From Pasteurella atlantica (GTDB lineage Bacteria; Pseudomonadota; Gammaproteobacteria; Enterobacterales; Pasteurellaceae), in NCBI RefSeq assembly GCF_963693435.1, contig NZ_OY856306.1:1860001-1924000 (forward strand): a stretch of 64,000 nucleotides of DNA, read 5' to 3'. The notes beneath the pieces were generated by a model, which was not told where the DNA came from, did not search any database, and was given only the letters and a program-made list of their open reading frames with translations. The position numbers and the translations under genes are program-made. Position 1 is the stretch's first letter, and every line of letters starts with the position of its first letter. Below, in pieces: positions 49,529-58,619 of this stretch.

Positions 49529-49915
49529 TTATTTTTTTAAAATTTGGCGAATTTCTTCAGGAATCGCCACGGGTTTCATTTGGTTTAAATTAACACAAGC
49601 AATAACAACTATCGCTTTGTTTAAACAACGATCTTCTTTCCATATACTCTGTGAAAAGACAATTTTTGCTTTACCAAGTTCAATTACTTCTGTTTCCACG
49701 TTTAACAAATCGTCTAAGCGGGCGGCACTTTTATAATCTATATCCATTTTCTTTACAACAAAAGCAAGGGACTGTGTTAAAAGTTGCTGTTGTGAAAATC
49801 CATTTTGACGCAAAAATTCTGTTCTTGCTCGTTCAAAAAAATGGAGATAGTTAGCGTGATAAACTACTCCGCCAGCATCAGTATCTTCATAATATACTCG
49901 TATAGGAAAATTCAT
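49529..49915 (-). CDS. ybgC: Acyl-CoA thioesterase YbgC
   Basis: This 128-residue hotdog-fold thioesterase has the 4-HBT signature YYEDTDAGGVVYHANYLHFFERARTEFL with the catalytic Asp. It hydrolyses acyl-CoA or acyl-ACP thioesters and binds phospholipid-synthesis enzymes. It heads the tol-pal cluster, 17 bases before tolQ. Confidence 0.95.
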   Translation of the reverse strand: MNFPIRVYYEDTDAGGVVYHANYLHFFERARTEFLRQNGFSQQQLLTQSLAFVVKKMDIDYKSAARLDDLLNVETEVIELGKAKIVFSQSIWKEDRCLNKAIVVIACVNLNQMKPVAIPEEIRQILKK

Positions 49916-49944
49916 TATATTGTTATTTCCAAAAAAGAAAGAAA

Positions 49945-49963
49945 ACGCCTAAAATTTAGGCGT
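49945..49963 (-). terminator. Terminator of the cyd operon
   Basis: ACGCCTAAA/TTTAGGCGT form a perfect 9-bp stem with a single-base centre. On the minus strand it is followed by TTTCTTTCTTTTTT, about 54 bases after ybgE. Confidence 0.8.
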
Positions 49964-50016
49964 GATGATAGTTGCTATTCTAGTGCTGCATCAATAATTG
50001 TGCAAGTTTTTATTTT

Positions 50017-50304
50017 TTACTTAACCAGTATTAAAACAATTGCACTGAGTACAATTACATAACCAGTTAAAGGAAGAAATACTATTTTCCAAATTTTAGA
50101 TTTAATTTCAAAACCTATTCCGTGGATCCACAATATTGTCATTCCATAAAAGACTAAAATAGCAAGATAAGGAATTTTGCCGCCAAACTGTTGAGAAAAA
50201 GTAGTTGAATTGAATAAAATTAATCCAAACAATAAAGAAGCAAAAATGAAAGAAAGGGCTTTCAAGAAGCCCTTTGATGTTAAGTTATAGAGTTTGTCTA
50301 CCAT
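50017..50304 (-). CDS. ybgE: Cyd operon protein YbgE
   Basis: This 95-residue membrane protein has three hydrophobic segments (ALSFIFASLLFGLILF; YLAILVFYGMTILWIHGIGFE; PLTGYVIVLSAIVLILV) and ILWIHGIGFE typical of YbgE. Role unknown, always in cyd operons. It starts one base after the cydX stop. Confidence 0.85.
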   Translation of the reverse strand: MVDKLYNLTSKGFLKALSFIFASLLFGLILFNSTTFSQQFGGKIPYLAILVFYGMTILWIHGIGFEIKSKIWKIVFLPLTGYVIVLSAIVLILVK

Positions 50305-50305
50305 T

Positions 50306-50404
50306 TTAGTCGTCTAAATGACCCGCTCTTTCTGCTTTTACAGTCATAGATACTGAAAATAAAACAGCTAATGAGACACCTAATACCCAAGTGATATAAA
50401 ACAT
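50306..50404 (-). CDS. cydX: Cytochrome bd subunit CydX (32 residues)
   Basis: This tiny frame starts MFYITWVLGVSLAVLFSVSM and ends in ERAGHLDD, a single-span protein. It matches CydX in length and in the N-terminal MxYxxWxLG pattern. CydX stabilises the haem environment of CydAB. GGAGA lies about 7 bases before the ATG, and the gene sits 12 bases after cydB. Confidence 0.92.
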   Translation of the reverse strand: MFYITWVLGVSLAVLFSVSMTVKAERAGHLDD

Positions 50405-50416
50405 AATAATTTCTCC

Positions 50417-51550
50417 TTAGTAAGCTGCCTTGTTTTCTTCGATCTGTTTAGCATCAAGACGACCAAACATTGCGAAGTAACTCCAAACAGTATATGCAAG
50501 TACCACAGGTACAAAACCACAAGCAACATAGAACATTACTGTTAATGTATTTTCACTTGCCGTTGCATCCCACATTGTTAAGCTCATTTCTGGATGAGAA
50601 ATTGATGGCATTACAAATGGGAACATTGATACACCTGCAGTTAAAATAACTCCAGCTTGCATAATTGATGATGATAAGAAGGCAAAGCCATTACGATCCG
50701 CTTTTGAAGCTAAAATCGTACCTAATGCACCAATTACTGCTAATGCAGGGATAATAAATAATACAGGTAGATTAAAGAAGTTACTAAACCAAGCACTTTG
50801 CTCTAAAGCAACTGTTTTGTTAGTAAATACCGATGGTGCAAGATGATTCATTTCACTTGTTACCACAAAGCCATCTTTAAAGTATAACCATACACCTGCT
50901 AATAAGAATGCACCTAAGGTTACAGTCGCTGTAATTTGTGCAATATTTCTTGCACGAACACGTAAATCGCCTGTTGTTTTCATTTGCAACCAAGTTGCAC
51001 CTTGTGTGGTTAGCATCATTAAGCTCACTACACCACAAAGTAATGCAAATGGATTTAATAATCCAAAGAATGAACCAGTGTATTGAATTTGGTTAATGTT
51101 GTTAAATTCAAATGGTACGCCTTGTAATAAGTTACCAAATGCAACACCGAAGATAAGAGACGGTACAAAACCACCTACGAATAATCCCCAATCCCAAGCA
51201 CTTCTCCATACTGGTGAATCAATTTTAGCACGGTATTCAAAACCAACTGGACGGAAGAACAATGCCGCTAAAACAACTATCATCGCAAGATAAAATCCTG
51301 AGAATGATGTTGCATACACTGTTGGCCACGCTGCAAAAATCGCACCGCCTCCTGTTAATAACCAGACTTGGTTACCATCCCAGTGAGGAGCCACAGTATT
51401 GATCATAATACGGCGTTCAATATTACTCTTACCCATTACTGGCAATAAGGTTAATACTCCCATATCAAAGCCATCGGTAATCGCAAAACCGATCAATAAA
51501 ACACCGATTAAAATCCACCAAATAAAACGTAGAATTTCATAATCTAACAT
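50417..51550 (-). CDS. cydB: Cytochrome bd ubiquinol oxidase subunit II
   Basis: This 377-residue membrane protein has about eight helices and hallmarks ILIGVLLIGFAITDGFDMGVLTLLP, NTVAPHWDGNQVWLLTGGGAIFAAWP and YATSFSGFYLA. It pairs with CydA in the high-affinity oxidase used at low oxygen. It follows cydA by 14 bases. Confidence 0.96.
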   Translation of the reverse strand: MLDYEILRFIWWILIGVLLIGFAITDGFDMGVLTLLPVMGKSNIERRIMINTVAPHWDGNQVWLLTGGGAIFAAWPTVYATSFSGFYLAMIVVLAALFFRPVGFEYRAKIDSPVWRSAWDWGLFVGGFVPSLIFGVAFGNLLQGVPFEFNNINQIQYTGSFFGLLNPFALLCGVVSLMMLTTQGATWLQMKTTGDLRVRARNIAQITATVTLGAFLLAGVWLYFKDGFVVTSEMNHLAPSVFTNKTVALEQSAWFSNFFNLPVLFIIPALAVIGALGTILASKADRNGFAFLSSSIMQAGVILTAGVSMFPFVMPSISHPEMSLTMWDATASENTLTVMFYVACGFVPVVLAYTVWSYFAMFGRLDAKQIEENKAAY

Positions 51551-51564
51551 ATTCTTTCTCCTAC

Positions 51565-53118
51565 TTATTTCGCAGATTGTTCAAAGTGATAACGACCTGT
51601 CTTTAATGAACTAGGACCCAAACGAGCATATTTGAACATTAAATACATTTCTGCTACCAAGAAAATGGTGTATAAACCACATAACAATCCGATTGAAATC
51701 CAAAGATCTAAAGTGGTTAATGATGAGTTGGCAACGCCTGTTGGCAACATATTATAAATTGCCCAAGGTTGACGACCATACTCAGCTAAGAACCAGCCGC
51801 TTTCAATTGCGATCCAAGGCAATGGAATACCAAAAAGTAATGCTTTTAAGAATAATGGATTACTACCCACTCGACCTTTTAAGTTTTGATAGAATGCAAA
51901 TAAGATCAATAGAAGCATTAATCCGCCTGACGCCATCATTATGCGGAATGACCAGAATGTTGGACCTACATTAGGTACAGTTGAATCTACAGCTTTTTGA
52001 ATTTGTTCTTCTGTTGCATCAACTACTTTATCTGTATAAGTTTTTAGTAATAAACCAAAACCAAGATCTTTCTGATATTTTTCTTGGAAAGCAACTTTTT
52101 CAGCTTCAACATAATTACCTGAACGTAATCTTTCTAATAAACCATAAGCAATAATACCATTACGGACACGTTGTTCATTTTCTTTACGAATATCGTGAAT
52201 TCCTTTAAATTGCTTATCCATAGAACGAGTAACAATAAGACCTGCCGCATAAGGGACTGAAATTTCAAAATCATTTTTTCCTTCTGCAGTGTTTGGAATT
52301 ACAATTGCGTGCCAATCCGCTGGTGCTTTTTGAGTTTCCCATTCCCCTTCCATTGTTGCTAATTTCATCGGTTGAGCTTGACCAATTTCATAACCTGATT
52401 CATCACCCATCACAATAACCGAAAGAATAGCAACTAAACCAAAAGTTGCACCCACTGAAAATGAACGTTTTGCAAAGCCTAGATCACGCCCTTTTAAGAT
52501 ATAGTAAGAACTGATACCTAATACAAAAATCGCTCCACAAGTGTAACCAGCTGTTACTGTATGTACAAATTTAGATTGAGCTACTGGGTTCAATACTAAA
52601 TCTGCAAAACTTGCCATTTCCATTCGCATTGTTTCAAAATTAAACTGCGAACCTTCAGGATTTTGCATCCAACCATTTGCAACTAAAATCCATAAAGCAG
52701 AGAAATTCGAACCAAAAGCAACACAGTATGTTGTTAATAAGTGTTTTGCTTTTGATAAACGCTCCCAACCAAAGAAGAAAAGACCAACGAATGTAGATTC
52801 TAAGAAGAATGCCATTAAGCCTTCAATTGCCAATGGTGCTCCAAAAATATCACCTACATAATGAGAATAATATGACCAGTTAGTACCAAATTGGAATTCC
52901 ATTGTAATCCCAGTTGTTACACCTAGAGCAAAGTTAATCCCAAATAACTTACCCCAGAACTTAGTCATATCCTTATACACTTCTTTACCTGTTGAAACAT
53001 AAAGGGTTTCCATTACTACAAGAATAAAAGAAAGCCCTAATGTTAATGGTACAAATAAAAAGTGGTATAATGCAGTTAATGCAAACTGCAAACGAGAAAG
53101 TTCAACAACGTCCAACAT
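51565..53118 (-). CDS. cydA: Cytochrome bd ubiquinol oxidase subunit I
   Basis: This 517-residue subunit binds haems b558, b595 and d. Visible hallmarks: [23 protein letters not shown] with the haem-ligand His, the GRQPW motif in [16 protein letters not shown], and the Q-loop after [28 protein letters not shown] lies 6 bases before the ATG. First gene of cydABX-ybgE. Confidence 0.97.
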   Translation of the reverse strand: MLDVVELSRLQFALTALYHFLFVPLTLGLSFILVVMETLYVSTGKEVYKDMTKFWGKLFGINFALGVTTGITMEFQFGTNWSYYSHYVGDIFGAPLAIEGLMAFFLESTFVGLFFFGWERLSKAKHLLTTYCVAFGSNFSALWILVANGWMQNPEGSQFNFETMRMEMASFADLVLNPVAQSKFVHTVTAGYTCGAIFVLGISSYYILKGRDLGFAKRSFSVGATFGLVAILSVIVMGDESGYEIGQAQPMKLATMEGEWETQKAPADWHAIVIPNTAEGKNDFEISVPYAAGLIVTRSMDKQFKGIHDIRKENEQRVRNGIIAYGLLERLRSGNYVEAEKVAFQEKYQKDLGFGLLLKTYTDKVVDATEEQIQKAVDSTVPNVGPTFWSFRIMMASGGLMLLLILFAFYQNLKGRVGSNPLFLKALLFGIPLPWIAIESGWFLAEYGRQPWAIYNMLPTGVANSSLTTLDLWISIGLLCGLYTIFLVAEMYLMFKYARLGPSSLKTGRYHFEQSAK

Positions 53119-53348
53119 CTCAAACCTCTTTATTGTAATATAAGTATAAAAAATGAATTATCCTTAAGCTAAAAACCTAAGATAACCACCCAAATTGATT
53201 TTATTTTAGTCAATACTCAAAAAAAGTACTTTTTAGTAAAATCTAACCTATTCTACCCATAAACTGAATAATAAAAAATAGTAAAAATGTAACATTTGCC
53301 ACATTTTTTAACAAAATTATCTCTTTTTATCAAAAAAATAAAATTAAC

Positions 53349-53362
53349 TTGATATAAGTCAA
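53349..53362. promoter_or_regulatory. Candidate FNR box upstream of cydA
   Basis: TTGATATAAGTCAA matches TTGATnnnnATCAA at 9 of 10 defined positions, 231 bases from the cydA start. FNR control of cydAB by oxygen is well known in relatives. Confidence 0.65.
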
Positions 53363-53409
53363 CTTTATAAAGCAAAATTAGTTGTAACACATTCAAAATA
53401 AAGCATATT

Positions 53410-53424
53410 TGATAATTATTATCA
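53410..53424. promoter_or_regulatory. Perfect 7-1-7 Fur-type box
   Basis: TGATAATTATTATCA matches TGATAATnATTATCA at every position. It lies 59 bases upstream of the FNR box in the cydA direction and just beyond the xthA 3' end. Confidence 0.6.
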
Positions 53425-53482
53425 GTTGGTTCTGATTTTAGTTAAATATAGTCAAGATACAATTTTTTAACATCAATAACAT

Positions 53483-54295
53483 TTAGCTTGATAGCTTAAA
53501 TGTTGCCCAAATTGGTGCGTGATCCGAGGGTTTTTCCATTGTTCGAATCTCTAAATCAATTCCCGTATCCACACAACATTTAGCTAAACTATCCGTAGCC
53601 AATATAACATCAATGCGTAAACCTCGATTATCATTAATACCCTTTGAGCGGTAATCAAACCACGAATATTTATCATCAGCATCAGGGTTCATCATTCTAA
53701 AGGTATCGGTAAAGCCATAGCCTTGTAAGGTTGCCAACCACTCTCTTTCTTCGGGTAAAAATGAACATTTACCTGTTTGTAGCCAACGCTTACGGTTTGG
53801 TTCACCTATGCCAATATCTAAATCTGTAGGGCTGATATTGATATCTCCCATTACAATAATTGGATTTTCAGGGGAATGTGCTGTTTCCAAATAATGTTGT
53901 AAATCAGCATAAAATTTTTCTTTAGCAGGAAATTTAGTTTCGTGTTTACGGTTTTCTCCCTGTGGAAAATAGCCATTTAAAACAGTTAATGTGCCAAAAG
54001 GAGTATCCAAATCTGCCATAATCATACGTCTTTGTGCATTCTCATCGTCTGTAGGAAAACCTTTACGTACCGCCAAAGGTTCTGCTTTAGTCAATAACGC
54101 TACACCATAATGTCCTTTTTGACCGTGATAAAATACGTGATAACCTAAATGTTCGACTAATTGATGGGGAAAATCTTCATCAGAAACTTTGATTTCTTGT
54201 AATCCAATTACATCGGGTTGATGTTTTTCAATAATCGCCTCTAGCTGATGGGGTCTTGCTCTTAATCCATTGATATTAAAAGAGATAAATTTCAT
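53483..54295 (-). CDS. xthA: Exodeoxyribonuclease III
   Basis: This 270-residue AP endonuclease/3'-5' exonuclease has [30 protein letters not shown] with the metal-binding Glu, [34 protein letters not shown] and SDHAPIW with the catalytic Asp-His. It acts in base excision repair. It is separated from hslO by a paired uptake-signal hairpin. Confidence 0.96.
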   Translation of the reverse strand: MKFISFNINGLRARPHQLEAIIEKHQPDVIGLQEIKVSDEDFPHQLVEHLGYHVFYHGQKGHYGVALLTKAEPLAVRKGFPTDDENAQRRMIMADLDTPFGTLTVLNGYFPQGENRKHETKFPAKEKFYADLQHYLETAHSPENPIIVMGDINISPTDLDIGIGEPNRKRWLQTGKCSFLPEEREWLATLQGYGFTDTFRMMNPDADDKYSWFDYRSKGINDNRGLRIDVILATDSLAKCCVDTGIDLEIRTMEKPSDHAPIWATFKLSS

Positions 54296-54321
54296 TGTTG
54301 TTCCTTTTTTATTGGTATAAC

Positions 54322-54375
54322 AAGCGGTAAGATAAAGATAAAAATTTGCAAATTTTTGATCTTAACTGACCGCTT
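54322..54375. terminator. Paired uptake-signal hairpin at the hslO end
   Basis: AAGCGGT (54322-54328, part of an exact 9-mer) and ACCGCTT (54369-54375, inside the last hslO codons) flank AAAAATTTGCAAATTTTT. It probably separates hslO from xthA on the same strand. Confidence 0.55.
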
Positions 54376-55258
54376 TCAATTCTTGAATGGCTTTTTCATC
54401 AAAGAAATATTGTGTACCACAGCACTCACACTGCATATCAATAATCCCTTGTTTTGCCGCTAACATTTCAGTAATTTCTTCATCTGAAACTAATAATAAT
54501 GCTCCTGCTGAACGCTCTCTTGAACAACCACATTTAAAACTCACAGGTTGAGGTTCATAAACTTCAACAGTTTCTTCGTGATATAAACGGAACAACAATT
54601 CTTGTGCAGTTAAACCAAATATTTCTTCATTTTTGATTGTAGAAGTTAAGGCGGCTAAATGCTCAAAATCCTCTGGTTTACCTGTACCATCAGGCATAAC
54701 TTGTAATAATACACCTGCACCAACGGCCTCTCCATTAAACTCACCCACACGAATAATTAACTGTGTTTTAAGCTGTTCTGAACGAGTAAAATACTCTTCT
54801 AAACATTCACTAATGGTTTCCTTATCTAGGGCAACAACACCTTGATAACGTTCACCATTTTCAGGCATCACAGAAATAATCAAGACTCCTTTCTCGCCCA
54901 CCATTTGCTGTAATGTTGTATTGTCTGCAATCTCGCCATCCACACGTGCTAAGGCTCGCATTTGCTGTTTTTCATTACCATTTACTACCGCTAATTTTAA
55001 TGCACCCTCACCACCTTGAATTTGTACGGTAATCGTCCCTTCAAATTTTAATGTTGCAGTCAATAAACTGGTTGCGACTAGCATTTCACCTAATAAATCT
55101 TGTACTGGCTTTGGGTAATGGTGAGTATTTAAAGTTTCTGTAAAGGTGTTATTTAAACGTAACCACTGTCCTCGCACTGCACGATTTTGGAATAGATAGC
55201 GGTACAATTTATCATTATCTTGGGTATAGTCTTTGGTGTAATCTTGTGTTGAAGTCAT
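54362..55258 (-). CDS. hslO: Redox-regulated chaperone Hsp33
   Basis: This 298-residue chaperone has the C-terminal zinc/redox cysteines CGCSRER and CECCGTQ (Cys-X-Cys and Cys-X-X-Cys) that release zinc under oxidative stress. The N-terminal core shows LLGEMLVATSLLTATLKFEGTITVQIQG. It prevents aggregation of oxidised, unfolded proteins. The start overlaps the hslR stop by one base. Confidence 0.95.
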   Translation of the reverse strand: MTSTQDYTKDYTQDNDKLYRYLFQNRAVRGQWLRLNNTFTETLNTHHYPKPVQDLLGEMLVATSLLTATLKFEGTITVQIQGGEGALKLAVVNGNEKQQMRALARVDGEIADNTTLQQMVGEKGVLIISVMPENGERYQGVVALDKETISECLEEYFTRSEQLKTQLIIRVGEFNGEAVGAGVLLQVMPDGTGKPEDFEHLAALTSTIKNEEIFGLTAQELLFRLYHEETVEVYEPQPVSFKCGCSRERSAGALLLVSDEEITEMLAAKQGIIDMQCECCGTQYFFDEKAIQELKAVS

Positions 55259-55683
55259 TATTTCTCCGAATGTTTAAATTTAATTAAATCACGACGTTCT
55301 TTTTTATTTGGTCGTCTATCTGGGTGTGGCATAGAAAGATAATTCATTTTACGAGCCAACGCCATTTTTTCTCTTTTTTCAATGCTTTCTGCTGTTTCTT
55401 GATACAATTTTTGAGCTTCTGGTGCCCCTTTACGTTGATCGCTGATTTCAAGAATTTCTACTTCTTTTTCCTCATTACCTTGACGTAATATCACCTTCGC
55501 ACCAATTTCTACCACTTTGCTCGATTTAATGCGTTGTCCATTATAATGTACTTTCCCCCCCTCAATCATTGCCTTGGCAATGGTACGAGTCTTATAAAAA
55601 CGTGCAGCCCAAAGCCATTTATCTAAACGAATTGCTTCAGACTCTTCTCTACCTTTCTTATTTTTTTGCTGTGCTTTTCTCAT
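55258..55683 (-). CDS. hslR: Ribosome-associated heat shock protein Hsp15
   Basis: This 141-residue protein has an S4 RNA-binding domain (IRLDKWLWAARFYKTRTIAKAMIEGGKVHYNGQRIKSS) and a basic C-terminal tail (RRPNKKERRDLIKFKH). Hsp15 binds free 50S subunits carrying stalled nascent chains. It forms a two-gene unit with hslO. Confidence 0.93.
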   Translation of the reverse strand: MRKAQQKNKKGREESEAIRLDKWLWAARFYKTRTIAKAMIEGGKVHYNGQRIKSSKVVEIGAKVILRQGNEEKEVEILEISDQRKGAPEAQKLYQETAESIEKREKMALARKMNYLSMPHPDRRPNKKERRDLIKFKHSEK

Positions 55684-55815
55684 AACTGTCCAAAATGAAA
55701 TAAAGTAAAAGTTTATTCTCTAATAAAGTAACAAATTGCGGAATCTTATTAAAAATCGCATCATTTGTAAATTTTGATCCACATCTTACCGCTTAATTAA
55801 CGATAAAAACAGAAA

Positions 55816-56085
55816 TTAACGTTTAGGAGAGGATTTATCTAAGATTTGTGAAAGTTTATCAATAATAATTTGAGGATCAAGCTCTAAAACTTCACAATAC
55901 TGAATAAATTCAATAATATCTAAGCGACGATCCCCCGTTTCTATTTTTCCTATCAACGAATAAACGACGCCCATTTTTTCAGCTAATGCACGTTGCGAAA
56001 GACCAAGCATTTTTCGTTGGTTAATAAATAATTCACGTAACCACTGTTGCTCGTAAGAATGTATTGAAGATCGTAATTTTTTCAT
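55816..56085 (-). CDS. XRE-family regulator of the lipoprotein cassette
   Basis: This 89-residue protein is nearly all helix-turn-helix: LRELFINQRKMLGLSQRALAEKMGVVYSLIGKIETGDRRLDIIEFIQYCEVL, then a short helical tail. It is divergent from a three-gene operon. Two palindromes lie between, one touching its own start codon, so autorepression plus control of the operon is likely. The size resembles phage- or plasmid-type C-protein regulators. Confidence 0.85.
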   Translation of the reverse strand: MKKLRSSIHSYEQQWLRELFINQRKMLGLSQRALAEKMGVVYSLIGKIETGDRRLDIIEFIQYCEVLELDPQIIIDKLSQILDKSSPKR

Positions 56086-56131
56086 TGCACCTATTTTAGG
56101 TTCAAGTTACAATGCACCTGTTTTAGGTGCA
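56086..56131. promoter_or_regulatory. Twin operators between the XRE gene and the lipoprotein operon
   Basis: TGCACCTGTTTTAGGTGCA (56113-56131) is a perfect 7-5-7 palindrome. TGCACCTATTTTAGGTTCA (56086-56104) is the same with one mismatch between arms. They are 27 bases apart, and the second starts one base after the XRE start codon. This is the expected layout for an autoregulating XRE repressor with a strong and a weak site. Confidence 0.8.
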
Positions 56132-56160
56132 AACTAATTGTTTAAATAAAAGGAGATGCT

Positions 56161-56487
56161 ATGAAAAAACTAGGTTTACTTACTGCAATGACAATACTAA
56201 CGGCTTGTGGCTCTATCGGAAATGTCATTATTTCTGATCAAACACTACAAGAAAAAGCCGCATTTGCATTAAATACAACAAGTAATAAAGTTAAAATTAG
56301 CCAGCGTAATGCAGGGCTTGATGATATTCGCTTTGTTGCCTCTGTTGGTAGAAAATCTTATCAATGCTATATCACCACAGTTGCAGGTGTTGTTTCTTCC
56401 GATGCGATTTGCTCAGGCAGTCGTAGCGTAAAACAAAAACGTGGTTCAACCTGTAATGCATTATTAAAAGCAGCTGGGCGTTGCTAA
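56161..56487 (+). CDS. Small lipoprotein of unknown function
   Basis: This 108-residue protein has a lipoprotein signal ending TILTACGS (Cys16). The mature part contains KVKISQRNAGLDDIRFVASVGRKSYQCYITTVAGVVSSDAICSG and two more Cys near the end. I recognise no function. AAGGAG lies 5 bases before the ATG. First gene of the cassette controlled by the divergent XRE protein. Confidence 0.82.
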   Translation: MKKLGLLTAMTILTACGSIGNVIISDQTLQEKAAFALNTTSNKVKISQRNAGLDDIRFVASVGRKSYQCYITTVAGVVSSDAICSGSRSVKQKRGSTCNALLKAAGRC

Positions 56488-56497
56488 GGAGAATTTA

Positions 56498-57412
56498 ATG
56501 AAAAAATCAATCTTATTATTCTGTCTATCTGCATTGCTGCTGACTGGATGCTCTGAAAAAGATAAAGCCTATTATTTATCTCATATCGATAATGCAAAAT
56601 CAAAATTGAAGCAGTGTGAAAAACAAATGTTTGAAGCAATGTCTTCCAAAGATAAGGAAAAATTTGAAGCAATACGAAAAGATAAGGAGTGTATTGCCGC
56701 TGATCAAGCAATTCGTGAAAATCGTAAAATCCAAATAGAAAAAGCACGCTTGGAAAAAGAAGCCCTTGAGAAATCTGAGATTTCTAAAGCCCGTAAAAAG
56801 TTAAATGAAAAATTTGCAAAATTAGATTGGAAAGAGACCGCTTATCAGTATGTAAATAGTGATTGTGCAAAAAAATTATTCATTTCAAGCAATGATTACC
56901 TATGCCGAGCCTTTAAAGCACTCTATGATGAAAAGGCAGAACAAGGTAAAACAGCATTATTAAAAAATTCGTTAGAACAATTATTTGAATTAAAGAAAAC
57001 CTATTGTGCAAAAGATCAAAGACGTTATTCAACTTGTGATATTTGGAAATCTGCTGTTAAAGAACAAAGTGCAACAGAATTTTCAAAGTTAGATTTTGAA
57101 CAACTTGATCGTCAAAAAAATAAATATTGTGAATATGGTTCTAAATACTACGACGCTTGTTCAACCTTACAAGATGTTGCAAGAAAAAAAGAAAACATAG
57201 TTATTGAACAATATGTTAAAAACTACGATGCCTTAAAAAAAGTCTACAATCAATGTATCGCCAAGATTACTGAGTTGGCTAAAATTGATAATAGTTTCGG
57301 ATTTTATAGCAAACGAAATGCAATATTAGAAAATTATCCTTGCTCACAAGCTCGTAGTGCACGTAGCAAATTAGGATTACCTTACGATAATTTCAAAACT
57401 TTGATGGATTAA
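56498..57412 (+). CDS. Lysine-rich coiled-coil lipoprotein of unknown function
   Basis: This 304-residue protein has a lipobox LLLTGCSE (Cys18). The mature chain is mostly helical, rich in Lys and Glu, with Cys scattered at regular spacing (SKLKQCEKQM; DKECIAADQ; DCAKKLF; YCAKDQRRYSTCDIW; KYCEYGSKYYDACSTL), which may form disulfides in the periplasm. No family recognised. AAGGAG lies 6 bases before the ATG, 10 bases after the first lipoprotein. Confidence 0.82.
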   Translation: MKKSILLFCLSALLLTGCSEKDKAYYLSHIDNAKSKLKQCEKQMFEAMSSKDKEKFEAIRKDKECIAADQAIRENRKIQIEKARLEKEALEKSEISKARKKLNEKFAKLDWKETAYQYVNSDCAKKLFISSNDYLCRAFKALYDEKAEQGKTALLKNSLEQLFELKKTYCAKDQRRYSTCDIWKSAVKEQSATEFSKLDFEQLDRQKNKYCEYGSKYYDACSTLQDVARKKENIVIEQYVKNYDALKKVYNQCIAKITELAKIDNSFGFYSKRNAILENYPCSQARSARSKLGLPYDNFKTLMD

Positions 57413-57444
57413 CCTTTTTAGTTAAATACACAGGAGAAAATAAA

Positions 57445-57708
57445 ATGAGTGAAAATCTTAAAAATACCAAAGCAGGAATGACTGCAGGCATTATTGCTTG
57501 TGTTCTCGCAATTCTTGGAATTTTATTTTTAGGTACTATTTTTGTTCCACTTGCTGCTATTACAGCACTTATTGGCACAATCATTGCGGTTAAAAATAAA
57601 AATTTTGCTGGTATAGGAGTGAATGTCCTTGCTTGGGTATTAACTCTTATTGGTCTATTTACCTCGCCTATTTTATTAGCAGCAATTGGTATTGGTGCAG
57701 CAAGTTAA
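57445..57708 (+). CDS. Small glycine-rich membrane protein of unknown function
   Basis: This 87-residue protein has three hydrophobic segments (GMTAGIIACVLAILGILFLG; FVPLAAITALIGTIIAV; GVNVLAWVLTLIGLFTSPILLAAIG) with GxxxG spacing. The pattern is reminiscent of small pore-like or helper membrane proteins, but that is appearance only. AGGAG precedes the ATG by 8 bases. Last gene of the cassette; a strong terminator follows. Confidence 0.8.
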   Translation: MSENLKNTKAGMTAGIIACVLAILGILFLGTIFVPLAAITALIGTIIAVKNKNFAGIGVNVLAWVLTLIGLFTSPILLAAIGIGAAS

Positions 57709-57730
57709 TAAAACCTTAGATTAAAATAAA

Positions 57731-57760
57731 AACCCCAAATGTTGAACAATATTTGGGGTT
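57731..57760. terminator. Terminator of the lipoprotein cassette
   Basis: AACCCCAAAT and ATTTGGGGTT form a 10-bp stem with a 10-base loop. A and T runs lie on both sides, so it can serve the converging hydrolase gene too. Confidence 0.85.
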
Positions 57761-57814
57761 TGTCCATTTTGATTTTAGGGAAACCACAAACTTTTACCTA
57801 TTAATTTTTAGAAA

Positions 57815-58453
57815 TTAAAATAAATGTTTATCAAATCGACCATTTTTCAAAAAATAATCGGTTTGATAAATCACTTGCTTAGAATAGAGCAATGTAGTGT
57901 GACTTAGGGGTAACTCAATATGATCAGTTTGATTCTCTAACATTGTTTCTACAAGACTAACGGTGCCATCATTGGGTTTATCTAACGCTTGAAAAAGCGA
58001 ACCAATACCAATACATTTAGTTCCAGCAATAGAACCAAGTTCAATGTTTCCTTGCCAAGGTGGTAAATGACCATCGAGGGCATTTTCATAAGAGTGACCT
58101 AAAATATTAAAAGGAATATGATCTGTAATATATTGAGCCACTTCACTGCCGTTATGTGGTGTACCTAGTGTGACGATGCGTCCATTAAAATATTGTGGTG
58201 CATAGTCATAACCTAAGCGAATAAGTAAACCGCCCAAACTGTGCCCTACAAAGTGACAAATCTCCTCTCTCTGACATTGTTTCTTTACAAAATCAAATAG
58301 TTGTTCCGCATTATACTGTAATGAACACTGAGTAGAGGGGTATGAAAAAAGCTGTACATCATAACCACGGCGACTTAAATGATAATGCATATATTGCATA
58401 ATAATACTATTCATAAATAAGCCATGAATCAAAAATAGTTTGGGTTGTTTCAT
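57815..58453 (-). CDS. Alpha/beta-hydrolase, lipase-like
   Basis: This 212-residue protein has the oxyanion region LFLIHGLFMNS, the nucleophile elbow GHSLGG, VTLGTPHNGSEVA, and the Asp/His pair probably in KPNDGTVSLVE and LPLSHTTLLY. It resembles small PGAP1/lipase-type acyl hydrolases without a signal peptide, so cytoplasmic. Substrate unknown. The gap to dsbB (58454-58619) shows nothing clear. Confidence 0.82.
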   Translation of the reverse strand: MKQPKLFLIHGLFMNSIIMQYMHYHLSRRGYDVQLFSYPSTQCSLQYNAEQLFDFVKKQCQREEICHFVGHSLGGLLIRLGYDYAPQYFNGRIVTLGTPHNGSEVAQYITDHIPFNILGHSYENALDGHLPPWQGNIELGSIAGTKCIGIGSLFQALDKPNDGTVSLVETMLENQTDHIELPLSHTTLLYSKQVIYQTDYFLKNGRFDKHLF

Positions 58454-58619
58454 TTTTTATCCTATTCTCATTTAATATGAAAGAAGCCGCTTAAGTGATT
58501 AATTGGGTATAACTTCCTCTAAATTCCGTAGAATAAGTTTCACTAAAAATTCCACTTCATAAAAGACAAAGACAAGGCATACCTTGTCTCTATATGAATT
58601 AATACTTGTAATCAATATA

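Larger units (their letters stand above)
53119..53482. other. cydA upstream region (364 bases)
   Basis: This AT-rich gap has no gene. It holds an FNR-type box and a Fur-type box (listed separately). A possible -10 (GATAAT, minus strand, 53316-53321) lies about 35 bases downstream of the FNR box centre. The xthA gene ends at the far side. Confidence 0.7.
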
